From NCBI GenBank assembly GCA_946406355.1, contig CAMJKI010000005.1:1-64000 (forward strand): DNA of 64,000 nucleotides, in the 5' to 3' direction. The notes beneath the pieces are model-generated. The model searched no databases, was not told the DNA's origin, and worked only from the letters and a program-made list of their open reading frames with translations. The stretch is from an uncultured Bacteroidales bacterium. GTDB taxonomy: Bacteria > Bacteroidota > Bacteroidia > Bacteroidales > UBA932. The translations under genes were made by a program, and so were the position numbers. Below are positions 48,768 through 57,900 of the stretch, one piece after another (position 1 is the first letter of the stretch; each line of letters begins with the position of its first letter).

Positions 48768-48799
48768 CAAAATTACAGCATAGGCCCGGGACAAACAAA
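48768..48799 (-). promoter_or_regulatory. Main PUL promoter (TTTG-N20-TAATTTTG)
   Basis: On the minus strand TTTG (48796-48799) and TAATTTTG (48768-48775) have exact 20-nt spacing, with about 30 nt to the GH5_7 ATG. No other comparable promoter was seen in the short gaps of the 13-gene run, supporting a single long transcript. Confidence 0.7.
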
Positions 48800-48837
48800 T
48801 GAAAAACTACCTAAATATGATACTTTTTTAACATGTC

Positions 48838-49716
48838 CTAAACGAAGACGCGGTTTTTGGCAAAAAGGGCCCGGAAATCCCGGGGCGTATGGCCGCGGTG
48901 CTTCTTGAAGGAGCGGTTGAAATTGGAGAGGTTGTTGAACCCGCAGGCATAGCAGATTTCCGACACGGAAGTGGTGGTGTCCACCAGCATCCGCGCGGCC
49001 TTTCCCAGACGGACGTCGATGATGAAATCCATCACGCTCCGGTTGGTATGCTGCTTGAAAAAACGGCTGAAGGCCGATGGGGTCATTCCCACTAGACTAG
49101 CCAGGGTTTCCAGACGGAGTTCATCCGTGTAATTATTTACTATATAATCCTTTACCTTGTTAACGCGCCGGCTCTCCCTATCCTGGTCCGACTGGGCGAA
49201 AGCACTGGAAGCCAGGGTTCTGGCTTCCTTGTCCTGGGACAACTCATACAGGATCTTGAGCATGTTGAGGAACTGGTCGAAACGTTCTTCCAGCGAGGGC
49301 AGCGTATCCAGCAGGTTATAGACTTTGGCAATGGTGGTCATGGAAAAAGTGACCCCCAGGCGGGCATCGGCGAACATCTTCCGGATATCGGAGAACTGGT
49401 TGCGGCCCAGCAGCCTTTCGTCCAGCAGCGTGTCCGAGAACTGTATGGTGATTTCACGCATATCCTTGTTGGTATTGGAACCCTGCTCCCAGGCATGCTC
49501 CAGGCCGTCCCCTGTTATGAGGGTGAGTTCGAAATCCCCTATTTCCTCAATGCTGTCCCCCACTACGCGGCACACCCCTTTCCCATGTTCTATGAAATTA
49601 AGTTCAAATTCTTTATGCGAGTGGATGGGATACACAAACTCACTCTTGTAGCGCTCCACAATGTAAAAACAGTCGCGGTCCGAAATGGGGGTTATTTCCC
49701 TAAGTACCTTGCTCAT
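48838..49716 (-). CDS. AraC family transcriptional regulator
   Basis: A 292-residue regulator. The N-terminal cupin-like sensor is HSHKEFELNFIEHGKGVCRVVGD; the C-terminal double helix-turn-helix is LRLETLASLVGMTPSAFSRFFKQHT and SVSEICYACGFNNLSNFNRSFKKHRGHTPRDFR, the AraC signature. It lies directly upstream of, and co-directional with, the PUL, so it is probably its local activator sensing an intracellular mannose-containing disaccharide. The start at 49716 (MSKVLREITP) is an ATG; an in-frame TTG further upstream is unlikely. Confidence 0.93.
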   Translation of the reverse strand: MSKVLREITPISDRDCFYIVERYKSEFVYPIHSHKEFELNFIEHGKGVCRVVGDSIEEIGDFELTLITGDGLEHAWEQGSNTNKDMREITIQFSDTLLDERLLGRNQFSDIRKMFADARLGVTFSMTTIAKVYNLLDTLPSLEERFDQFLNMLKILYELSQDKEARTLASSAFAQSDQDRESRRVNKVKDYIVNNYTDELRLETLASLVGMTPSAFSRFFKQHTNRSVMDFIIDVRLGKAARMLVDTTTSVSEICYACGFNNLSNFNRSFKKHRGHTPRDFRALFAKNRVFV

Positions 49717-49737
49717 GGCTTCCGAATAAAACTGATA

Positions 49738-49745
49738 CAAAAATA
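49738..49745 (-). promoter_or_regulatory. -7 promoter box for the AraC regulator
   Basis: TATTTTTG on the minus strand, 21 nt upstream of the ATG at 49716; no good -33 box at 19-21 nt. Confidence 0.45.
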
Positions 49746-49878
49746 CAGAAATTAATCAAATCTCATACTATTGATGCAAATTTTAATACTTTTTTTGCTC
49801 AATCCAAGGCTGTGAACACCACCTCTCCATCAGTGATTATTGCAAGAGTGAGAAAAATGCCGTAAATTGGCTTCCCAA

Positions 49879-50970
49879 ATGAAAACCCAAGTAACCACAT
49901 CCGTATTTGCATCTGGAAAAGGTGCCACGGCAGAATACCATGTCATGGTTTCCGTGACAGACCCTTCATTAAGCTATGAAGACCAGCTGGACGCCGTCCT
50001 GGAAGCTTGCAAGGATGCCTCCCAAGGCCGCACGGTCCATTTCCGCCGCTTCTTCCTGAGTGACGCGGCCAACCAGTTTTCCCGGCTGCGGGAAGCCTTG
50101 GCGGAGCTGCCCACAGTGCCCACTTCCATAGTCCAGCAGGCTCCGCTGGATGGAACGCGGATAGCCCTCTGGATGTACTGCACGGATCCTTTTGAATCCC
50201 CGGACGGCGTTCCCACGCATAACGGATATGCCCATTATTGGACCGGTTCCCTAGTATGTCCCGGCAAGGATTCCCGGGAACAAATGTCCGGCCTTTTCCA
50301 AAAACTGGAACAGGCGCTGCAAGGCCTCTCCATAGCTTCAGACACGGTTCGTACCTGGATTTTCGTACGGGACGTGGATGTGAATTACGCCGGTGTGGTG
50401 GAAGGCCGGAAGGATTATTTCAACCGGATCGGCCTCACGGCAGATACGCATTACATTGCCAGTACCGGCATTGAAGGACGCGCTCCGGACTGCCGGAACC
50501 TGGTAGAGATGGACGCCTACAGCGTCAAGGGCCTGCAAAAGGGACAGACAGATTATCTATACGCCCCGGAAAACCTTAGCCCCACGGCCCTTTACGGCGT
50601 CACCTTCGAGCGGGGGACGGCCATCACCTACGGAGACCGCAAACACGTTTTCATCAGCGGAACGGCCAGCATAGACAAAAAGGGAAAGGTCCTGCATCCG
50701 GGCGATGCAGCCGCCCAGGCCGGCCGGATGCTGGATAACATAGAGGCGCTGCTCAAAGAGGCGGGCGCCGGACTCGGGGATATCGGCATGGCCATCGTAT
50801 ATTTGAGGGATCCGGCCGATGAGCACGTGGCCAGGCGCGTGGTTCAAACGCGCTGCCCCTCCCTTAACGCCCTGTACGTGCTGGGTCCCGTCTGCCGCCC
50901 TTCCTGGCTGGTGGAGATGGAATGCATAGCCCTTACCCCAAAAGGAAACCCGTCCTTCCCCAAATTCTAA
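49879..50970 (+). CDS. Two-domain RidA/YjgF-like protein
   Basis: A 363-residue cytosolic protein. The C-terminal half (about 235-355) matches the RidA/YER057c/UK114 fold: TYGDRKHVFISGTASIDKKG, DAAAQAGRMLDNIEALLKEA, DIGMAIVYLRDPAD and LVEMECIAL. The N-terminal half (about 15-140) looks like a second, diverged domain of the chorismatase-like (FkbO/Hyg5) type. RidA proteins hydrolyse reactive enamines/imines; the fused form's reaction is unknown. It is divergent from the AraC regulator and 4 nt upstream of the GH36 gene, so it is probably co-transcribed. The ATG at 49879 is preferred over the upstream TTG. Confidence 0.78.
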   Translation: MKTQVTTSVFASGKGATAEYHVMVSVTDPSLSYEDQLDAVLEACKDASQGRTVHFRRFFLSDAANQFSRLREALAELPTVPTSIVQQAPLDGTRIALWMYCTDPFESPDGVPTHNGYAHYWTGSLVCPGKDSREQMSGLFQKLEQALQGLSIASDTVRTWIFVRDVDVNYAGVVEGRKDYFNRIGLTADTHYIASTGIEGRAPDCRNLVEMDAYSVKGLQKGQTDYLYAPENLSPTALYGVTFERGTAITYGDRKHVFISGTASIDKKGKVLHPGDAAAQAGRMLDNIEALLKEAGAGLGDIGMAIVYLRDPADEHVARRVVQTRCPSLNALYVLGPVCRPSWLVEMECIALTPKGNPSFPKF

Positions 50971-50974
50971 TACC

Positions 50975-53170
50975 ATGAAACGCTTTTGCCTCCTTGCAGC
51001 CCTGCTGCTGACAGCCCTGGCCCCATCGCTAGCCCGGGAAGTGAAAAAGACCGTGATAGCCGTAGAGACGGAAAATAGCGCCCTGGTGCTCCTGGTGCAG
51101 GAAAACGGCCAGGTATTCAACCTGCATTACGGTACCCGCGTGGGAGATGCGCAGCAGTTCCTGCCGATGGCCGTGGACTCGGACGACTATAACACGGCTT
51201 CCGGCCTGGCCTATCCCGCCACAGGCGGACGCTTCATCGGCGAGCCGGCCCTCCACGTTAAATATGCCGACGGAACCCACAATACGGAACTGTATTACTC
51301 GGGCCATTCCATTGAACCCCGTCTGGGCTGCATCACTACCTCCATCCGTCTGGACGACCCTGTGACCGGATTGCAGGTGAATCTGGTATACGACGCCTAC
51401 CAGAAGGAAAACGTGATAGTTACCCACAGCGAAATAGTAAATGGCGGAGGACGCCCCGTACAGCTGCTCAACTACGCCTCCGGCGCTTTATACCTGGATG
51501 CCGACGAATACCTGCTCACCCACTTCCACGGAGCCTGGGCGGCCGATATGCAGCTGGAGCACGAATGGCTGGGGCACGATATGAAAGTGATTGAAAGCCG
51601 CCGCGGCACGCAGGCCACCCAGGGAAACAACCCGTCTTTCCTCCTGAGCTTGGGCACCCGGGAATTCCGGGAAAACGAGGGCGAAGTCATCGCCGGGGCC
51701 CTGGCCTGGAGCGGCAATTTCCGCCTGTGTTTCGAGCAGGACGCCGGCCACAGGCTTAGCGTCCTGGCTGGTATCAGTCCCTTTGCATCGGCCTACCCCC
51801 TGGCCGCGGGAGACACTTTTGTAACGCCGGATTTCATTTATACCTGGTCGGACCAGGGAGCCGGCGGCGCTTCCCGGAACCTGCACCGCTGGGCGCGGAA
51901 ATACAGCGTGTACGGCGGCGGGGAGATAAATCCCACCCTCCTGAACAGCTGGGAAGGCGCCTACTTCAACTTTACCACGGAAACGCTGCTGCGCATGATG
52001 GACGACGCAGCCGGCATGGGCTTGGAGATGTTTGTGCTGGACGACGGCTGGTTCGGCAACGACTACCCGCGCAACGGGGACAACGCCGGCCTGGGAGACT
52101 GGGAGCCCAATGCGCAAAAGCTTCCGGAAGGGATTGATTATCTGGCCCGATACGCACACCGAAAAGGCCTGAAGTTTGGTATCTGGATAGAGCCGGAAAT
52201 GGCCAATCCGCAGTCCAACCTGGCGCAGGCGCACCCGGATTGGGTGGTGCAGAGCCCCGGTCGGGATATTTACCAGGGCCGGAACCAGTGGGTGCTGGAC
52301 CTCTCCAACCCGGAGGTGGAAGACTTCGTTTTCGGCATTTTCGACCGCACCATGCAGCTGGCGCCCCATATCGACTACATCAAATGGGACTGCAACCGCG
52401 TAATCCAGAGCTTCGGCAGCCCGTACCTGGGCGCGGAGCAGGACCGCTTTTACGTGGAATACACCCAGGGGCTTTACAATGTAATGCGCCGCATCCGGGA
52501 TAAATATCCGAAAGTAATTGTACAGTGCTGCTCCTCCGGCGGCGGCCGGGTGGACTACGGCGCCCTCCGCTACTGCAACGAGGTTTGGACCAGCGACAAC
52601 ACGGACGCCCTTTCCCGCGTGTTCATCCAGTACGCCACCAACCTCATTTATCCCGCGTGCGTAATGGGTTCACACGTTTCCACCGTTCCCAACCACCAGA
52701 CGGGCAACGTGACGCCCCTCAAGTTCCGCTTCGACCTGGCCTGTTCCGGCCGGTTGGGCATGGAACTGCAGCCCAAGACCCTTTCGGCCGAAGAACGCAC
52801 CCTGGCCGACCGCTGCATAAGCTCCTACAAGCAGTATCGCGACCTGGTGTTCTCCGGTAACGTGTACCGCCTGGCCTCGCCCTATGACGGCAGTTATTAC
52901 GGGTTGATGTATGTATCGGAGGACAAGAGCCGCGCCGTGGTGTTTACCTACTGCATCCACTACGAACCCCGCAACGTGGGCGGCAAATCCTTCAAACTCC
53001 GAGGTCTGGACCCTTCCCGCACCTACCGCGTTACAGAGCAGAATGTGAACCGCAGCTGCTGGTGGGGAAACGGCCAGTCCTTCTCCGGACAGTTCCTCTC
53101 CAGCGGAGCCTTCAACCCTGTCCTGCCCCAGCTTTATAGCTCCGCCGTCTTCCTACTGGAGGCCGAATAA
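50975..53170 (+). CDS. GH36 alpha-galactosidase (exported)
   Basis: A 731-residue GH36 enzyme with a signal peptide (MKRFCLLAALLLTALAPSLA). It has an N-terminal beta-supersandwich, a TIM barrel with the nucleophile Asp472 in YIKWDCNR and acid/base Asp541 in WTSDNTDA, plus LDDGWFG, DWEPNAQKLPEG, GIWIEPEM and CSSGGGRVDYG. It removes alpha-1,6-galactose from galactomannan side chains or raffinose-type sugars. Its position beside the mannan PUL suggests a periplasmic debranching role; it is divergent from the PUL and would need co-regulation by the AraC protein. Confidence 0.94.
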   Translation: MKRFCLLAALLLTALAPSLAREVKKTVIAVETENSALVLLVQENGQVFNLHYGTRVGDAQQFLPMAVDSDDYNTASGLAYPATGGRFIGEPALHVKYADGTHNTELYYSGHSIEPRLGCITTSIRLDDPVTGLQVNLVYDAYQKENVIVTHSEIVNGGGRPVQLLNYASGALYLDADEYLLTHFHGAWAADMQLEHEWLGHDMKVIESRRGTQATQGNNPSFLLSLGTREFRENEGEVIAGALAWSGNFRLCFEQDAGHRLSVLAGISPFASAYPLAAGDTFVTPDFIYTWSDQGAGGASRNLHRWARKYSVYGGGEINPTLLNSWEGAYFNFTTETLLRMMDDAAGMGLEMFVLDDGWFGNDYPRNGDNAGLGDWEPNAQKLPEGIDYLARYAHRKGLKFGIWIEPEMANPQSNLAQAHPDWVVQSPGRDIYQGRNQWVLDLSNPEVEDFVFGIFDRTMQLAPHIDYIKWDCNRVIQSFGSPYLGAEQDRFYVEYTQGLYNVMRRIRDKYPKVIVQCCSSGGGRVDYGALRYCNEVWTSDNTDALSRVFIQYATNLIYPACVMGSHVSTVPNHQTGNVTPLKFRFDLACSGRLGMELQPKTLSAEERTLADRCISSYKQYRDLVFSGNVYRLASPYDGSYYGLMYVSEDKSRAVVFTYCIHYEPRNVGGKSFKLRGLDPSRTYRVTEQNVNRSCWWGNGQSFSGQFLSSGAFNPVLPQLYSSAVFLLEAE

Positions 53171-53182
53171 ACTTCTATACCC

Positions 53183-53236
53183 GCATTTTGGCCCCAAAAT
53201 GCAGGTTCCGGCGTCTGGACGGACGTCGGAACCTGC
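53183..53236. terminator. Double hairpin between convergent GH36 and efp genes
   Basis: Hairpin 1 (53183-53202): GCATTTTGG / CCAAAATGC. Hairpin 2 (53201-53236): 15-bp stem GCAGGTTCCGGCGTC with one wobble pair and loop TGGACG. They share the GC dinucleotide at 53201-53202, so formation of one disturbs the base of the other. An A-rich run on the plus strand follows. Likely a bidirectional terminator. Confidence 0.6.
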
Positions 53237-53268
53237 AAAAATCTCAAAAAATGACGGCTTGGCCGCAA

Positions 53269-53838
53269 TTACTTCACGCGCTGGCCGTAGGAACGGTCTG
53301 TGGTGTTCACGGTAATGATTTCACCGGTTTCGATGAAGAGCGGGACCATGATCTTGGCGCCGGTCTCCAGGGTAACTTCCTTAAGGGCGCTGGTGGAAGC
53401 GGTGTTGCCCTTTACAGCGGGTTCGCTGTAGGTAACCTCCAGGGTAACATAGGTGGGAAGCTCGCAGGTGAGGCAGCGCTCTTCCGGCTCCGTGAGGAAC
53501 ATCATTTCCACACGCTGGCCTTCCTTCATGAGGTCGGCATTCTCCACTACGTCGTGGGGAAGGGTAATCTGTTCGTAGGTTTCCTCGTGCATGAAGTTGA
53601 AGGCCTCTCCATCGTCATAGAGGTACTGATAGGGACGGCGCTCCACGGAAATGGTGTCCAGCTTAACGCCGGCGGTAAAGGTATTTTCCAGGATGCGGCC
53701 ATTCTCCAGGTTGCGGAGCTTGGTCTTTACAAAGGCAGGGCCCTTGCCGGGTTTTACGTGCTGGAAGTACACCACAACGCAGGGTTTGCCATTGAACATG
53801 ATGTACATTCCGTTCTTCAGATCAGCAGTTGTTGCCAT
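53269..53838 (-). CDS. efp: Elongation factor P
   Basis: A 189-residue EF-P that relieves ribosome stalling at polyproline. Domain I carries the modified-loop sequence HVKPGKGPAF, with the Lys expected to sit near the peptidyl-transferase centre; domains II and III follow (LDTISVERRPYQYLY, TYVTLEVTYSEPAVKG, and the final VPLFIETGEIITVNTTDRSY). Length typical. Which post-translational modification is used cannot be told; no modifying enzyme lies nearby. It has a consensus promoter. Confidence 0.97.
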   Translation of the reverse strand: MATTADLKNGMYIMFNGKPCVVVYFQHVKPGKGPAFVKTKLRNLENGRILENTFTAGVKLDTISVERRPYQYLYDDGEAFNFMHEETYEQITLPHDVVENADLMKEGQRVEMMFLTEPEERCLTCELPTYVTLEVTYSEPAVKGNTASTSALKEVTLETGAKIMVPLFIETGEIITVNTTDRSYGQRVK

Positions 53839-53878
53839 AAAATGTATGTTTAGTTAATCGTTAATTCGTTTGAACCCA

Positions 53879-53910
53879 CAAAATTAACGATTTGTCACTT
53901 TTTCTGCAAA
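53879..53910 (-). promoter_or_regulatory. Promoter of efp (TTTG-N20-TAATTTTG)
   Basis: TTTG at 53907-53910 and TAATTTTG at 53879-53886 on the minus strand with exact 20-nt spacing, about 40 nt upstream of the efp start. Confidence 0.7.
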
Positions 53911-53916
53911 TTTTCT

Positions 53917-54339
53917 TTAATACACTGCCGTTTGTCGGGAGATGTTCAGCTCCTGGATCTTGTACGTTTCGCCGCCGGGAGCTGTGGCGTAGATGGTTAC
54001 CTGGAACAGTTCCCCACCGGCATTCAGCTGGCCGATAAGGTATTTTTTGTTGGCTTCCGACGCCCGGTGAGTGACCTCGAAGGAACGGGGTGTGTTGGCG
54101 CTGAAGAAGGAACGGAGAATTTCCCGGGCCTGTTTTTTGGAGCAGCTGCGGGTAGATGAGATTACCGTCACGTCCATATTTTCGGCAAACCAGCTGGACA
54201 GGGAATTTACATCACCCTGGGAAAGATAGCGGGTGATGGAAGAAAAGACGGCGAACTCCCCGTCGGCGTTTTGCGCCTTGGCGGCGGTTCCCGCCAGGAG
54301 CCCCGCCAATACCAGCAATATGCTTAGCAACTTTTTCAT
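53917..54339 (-). CDS. Exported DUF4783 family protein
   Basis: A 140-residue exported protein (MKKLLSILLVLAGLLAGTAAKAQ) of the Bacteroidota DUF4783 family, with an NTF2-like feel (FSSITRYLSQGDVNSLSSWF, NMDVTV, REILRSFFSAN, YKIQELNI). Function unknown, probably periplasmic. An in-frame ATG at 54348 is also possible; the downstream one gives the canonical signal peptide. It lies upstream of efp on the same strand and is divergent from rlmH. Confidence 0.75.
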   Translation of the reverse strand: MKKLLSILLVLAGLLAGTAAKAQNADGEFAVFSSITRYLSQGDVNSLSSWFAENMDVTVISSTRSCSKKQAREILRSFFSANTPRSFEVTHRASEANKKYLIGQLNAGGELFQVTIYATAPGGETYKIQELNISRQTAVY

Positions 54340-54414
54340 CCGAGCCATTTATCCTGCAAAATTCGCGCCGAACGCAAGTATTCCGGGTCGTTTTCAATTT
54401 AAGTGCAAAATGCT

Positions 54415-54422
54415 TACATTTG
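54415..54422 (+). promoter_or_regulatory. -7 promoter box for rlmH
   Basis: TACATTTG, 22 nt before the ATG at 54445. Confidence 0.5.
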
Positions 54423-54444
54423 TGGATATTAATTGCCGCATAAG

Positions 54445-54918
54445 ATGAATCTTTCGCTCCTTACCGTAGGCAAAACCGACATAGGATGGGTCAGGGAAGG
54501 TCTGGACGTGTATGTGTCCCGGCTGCGGCATTATGTTCCCTTCGCGGTAACGGAAATCCCGGAGCTCAAAAAAGTATCGGCCCTCACAGAGGCCCAGATC
54601 AAGGAAAAGGAGGGTGAACTCATCTTAAAGCAGGTGGGGCCGGCCGATATCCTGGTTCTGCTGGACGAACACGGCGCCCAGTACCGCTCCGTGGAGTTTG
54701 CCCGCTGGTTGGAAAAACAGCTTAGCCAGGGCGGCAGAAACCTGATTTTTGTGATTGGAGGCGCCTATGGCTTCTCCCCCGCCGTGTACGAAAGGGCCAA
54801 CGGAAAGATAGCCCTTTCCCAAATGACTTTCTCGCATCAGATGGTGCGCACTATTTTTGCAGAGCAGCTCTACCGGGCCTTTACCATCCTGAAAGGAGAG
54901 CCCTATCACCATGAATAA
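54445..54918 (+). CDS. rlmH: 23S rRNA (pseudouridine1915-N3)-methyltransferase RlmH
   Basis: A 157-residue SPOUT methyltransferase acting on pseudouridine 1915 of 23S rRNA in the 70S ribosome. Landmarks: MNLSLLTVGKTDIGWV, LLDEHGAQYRSVEFA, the trefoil-knot SAM site FVIGGAYGFSPAVYERA, and the C-terminal SQMTFSHQMVRTIFAEQLYR with GEPYHHE. Length matches the family exactly when the start at 54445 is used. It overlaps the histidine-kinase gene by 8 nt. Confidence 0.96.
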   Translation: MNLSLLTVGKTDIGWVREGLDVYVSRLRHYVPFAVTEIPELKKVSALTEAQIKEKEGELILKQVGPADILVLLDEHGAQYRSVEFARWLEKQLSQGGRNLIFVIGGAYGFSPAVYERANGKIALSQMTFSHQMVRTIFAEQLYRAFTILKGEPYHHE

Positions 54919-57900
54919 ACACAGGAGAATATGGGAAACACTGTCCGTGGTACTTGTACTGGCGGCAGTGGTGCTGTTTGCCGCGTCGCTGTTCATGGGC
55001 ATCGGCCGGGCCAACGCCACATCGGCATCGGCCGACCTGGGCCGGCGGATTGAGCGGCGCATCCGGGTGCTGGACGGCTATGTGCGGAAGGCCCTGGACG
55101 AGGATCCGGCCGAATGGATGCAGCTGGACGGGCTGCCGGAAGACATGGTGGTGTACCGCTATGTAGAAGATTCGCTGCAAAGCTGGGCCAACCAGTTCCC
55201 CATCCGCAGTGACGATATCCGCGAGCGCACCCTGGTGCAGCGCCTGGGAGACTCCCGGGGAGACTCCACCTCGCCCCTGGAAGAGGTGACCGAAGAGCTC
55301 ACTTACATGAACCTGGGCCCCAAATGGTTCCTTGTCAAGAGCGTTTACGAAGGCAAAAAACATATCATTGCCGGCCTGGAAATCATCAACGAACTGCAGG
55401 CGGGCTCCATGAACGGCGTCAACCGGCACCTGCTTTCCGGCGACCAGTACAGTATCCAGCCCCTCACGGCCAGTGTGGGCGTGCCTGTAATAGTGGACGG
55501 GAAACCGCTGCTTAAACTGACGGAAGAGAACATTGCCGTATTCGCCCCCCGCCATTCGGCCGTGCTGTGGCTGGCCATCGCCCTGCTCATAGCCGGAGCC
55601 CTGCTGTTCCTTTCCCTGCACCCCACCCCCTTCTGGCTGGGCATTACGCTGCTTATCCAGGGAGGCCTGCTGGGCTGGATGTACTTCTACGGGCGCCACA
55701 TCTCGCAGGAAACGCAACTGTTTTCGCCCCTGCTTTATGCCGACGGCCAGTTCCTGTATTCGCTGGGTGCGGTAGTGCTGGTGAACCTGGCCATCATCCT
55801 GCTGGTGCTGGACCTGTATCTGGCGCGCTGGCCGCTCCTGAGGGCCGTCCGCAGGCAAAGCCGATGGGTGCAGGCCCTGCTGGCCGCCCTTTCCCTTGTG
55901 CTGGCCGCCGCCATCGTCCTGTATATCCACTTTACTTTCCGGAGCATCGCCATCAATTCCGACATCTGCCTGGAACTGTATAAGGTGGCCATCCTCACCT
56001 GGTACACCGGCGTAGTCTATCTGTCCTTCCTGTTCCTGGCGCTGGCGGTGCCGCTGCTGCTGCAGATGGCCTCGCCGCTGTTCCGTTCGCTCTTCGGCCT
56101 GCGATATAATTTCTTCTCCGGGAAGGCCAGGCTGGTTTTTGCCCTTGTCACGGGTCTTTACTTTGTGATTGCCTCCTCCACGCTGGGCTTCCAAAAAGAA
56201 CAGCGACGGGTAGATGTATGGGCCAACCGTCTGGCCATGGACCGCGACGTAGCCCTGGAAATCCAGCTCCGCTCGGTGGAAGGCGCCATTGCCGAAGACC
56301 AGATGGTGGGCATGCTGTCGGTATTGAACAACAGCGCCGACCTTATCCGGGGCCGCCTGGTAAGCGCCTACATGAGCCGCATTTCCCAGGACTACGACAT
56401 TTCCGTGGTGCCTGCCTCCAACCGCCGGGTGGCCGACCAGCTGTTTGCCGAAAGGATCCGCGGCGGCGTACGGCTGTCGGACAACTCACACTTCTTCTAC
56501 AGCAGCCTGGGCAACGGGCGGGTCGCCTACACAGGCCTCTTCACCTATTATGTACCCAATTACGGGTCCTCCTCCCTGCTGGTGAAGGTGGAATCCAAGC
56601 ACAACCGGGAAGACCGGGGTTACCTGAGCCTGCTGGGTATCTCCGACCCGGGCCGCGTTTCCCTTCCTCCCGTTTACTCCTGGGCCAAATATGTAGAAGG
56701 GCATCTGGTGCAGTACAAGGGCGCTTATGCCTACCCTACCCTCTTCTCGGGAGCGCTCAAGGACAAGGCCGGCGACCGGCCCGACGGTCATGTGGATATG
56801 GACGGCTGGTGCCACTTCGTACACAGTGTGTCGGAAGACGAAGTAGTGATTCTCTCGCGCCCCAGCACCCGCGTAACCGACTATATCGTAGAAGGCTTCC
56901 TGTTTGCCATCATCGCCTTCTTCATGGTGAGTGCCCTCATCTGGCGCCGCCGCACGGTGGGCAGCAGGCGTTATTACCAGACCCGCATCAGCCTGATGAT
57001 GTATATCTCGCTCACGCTCACGCTGGTGGCCATGGCGGTGTTCAGCGTATGGTTCGTGTACAACCGGAACAACGCCGATATGGAAAGCATCATGACTTCC
57101 CGCATCAATACGCTCCAGGCCATGCTGCAGGAGCAGATGCGGCAGGTGGAATCGGCCGAAGACATCCGCACCCCGGGCGTGATGGAGGCGGTGGAAAACG
57201 TGGGAAACAACCTGCGCTGCGACATCACCCTGTTCGAGGCCAATGGCCTGATGGCCATCAGCACCACCCCGGAAGTGTACGACCGCATGATTCTGGGCCA
57301 TCGGCTGGACGACAATGCCTACTACAGTATTGTCTACGACCACAAACGCTTCTACATGCACCGGGAGCGGGCCAACCGGCGCAGCTATTATGCCCTGTAC
57401 GCCCCCGTCTTCAACAGCGCCGGGCAAATGGTGGCCATAGTTTCGTCACCATTCACCGACATGTCTTCCAACCTGGAGTCGGAGTCCATTGCGCACATAG
57501 CTACCATCCTTACGCTGTTCCTGCTGCTGCTCATGATTTCCCGCCTTATCACCTACGAGGTTGTGAGCCGCATGTTCCGGCCGCTTACGGAAATGAGCCG
57601 GAAGATGACGGTAAGCGATATCGACCACCTGGAGCCCATCGAATACGATCAGGACGATGAACTTACAGGCCTGGTGAAGGCCTACAACCGCATGGTGCAG
57701 GATTTGGGCGAATCTACCCGCCGGCTCACGCAAGTGGAGCGCGACAAGGCCTGGACGGACATGGCCCGCCGCGTGGCGCACGACCTCAAGAACCCGCTCA
57801 CGCCCATCAAGCTGCAGCTCCAGATGCTCATCCGCATGAAGTCTTCCGGCAATCCCGCCTGGCAGGAGCGCTTTGACGAGGTGGCCTCCACCGTGCTGTT

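Noticed and set aside
55246-55280. A GDSRGDS micro-repeat in the histidine kinase as an insertion element
   Set aside because: Too short, without inverted arms; a local slippage or chance duplication in a loop.
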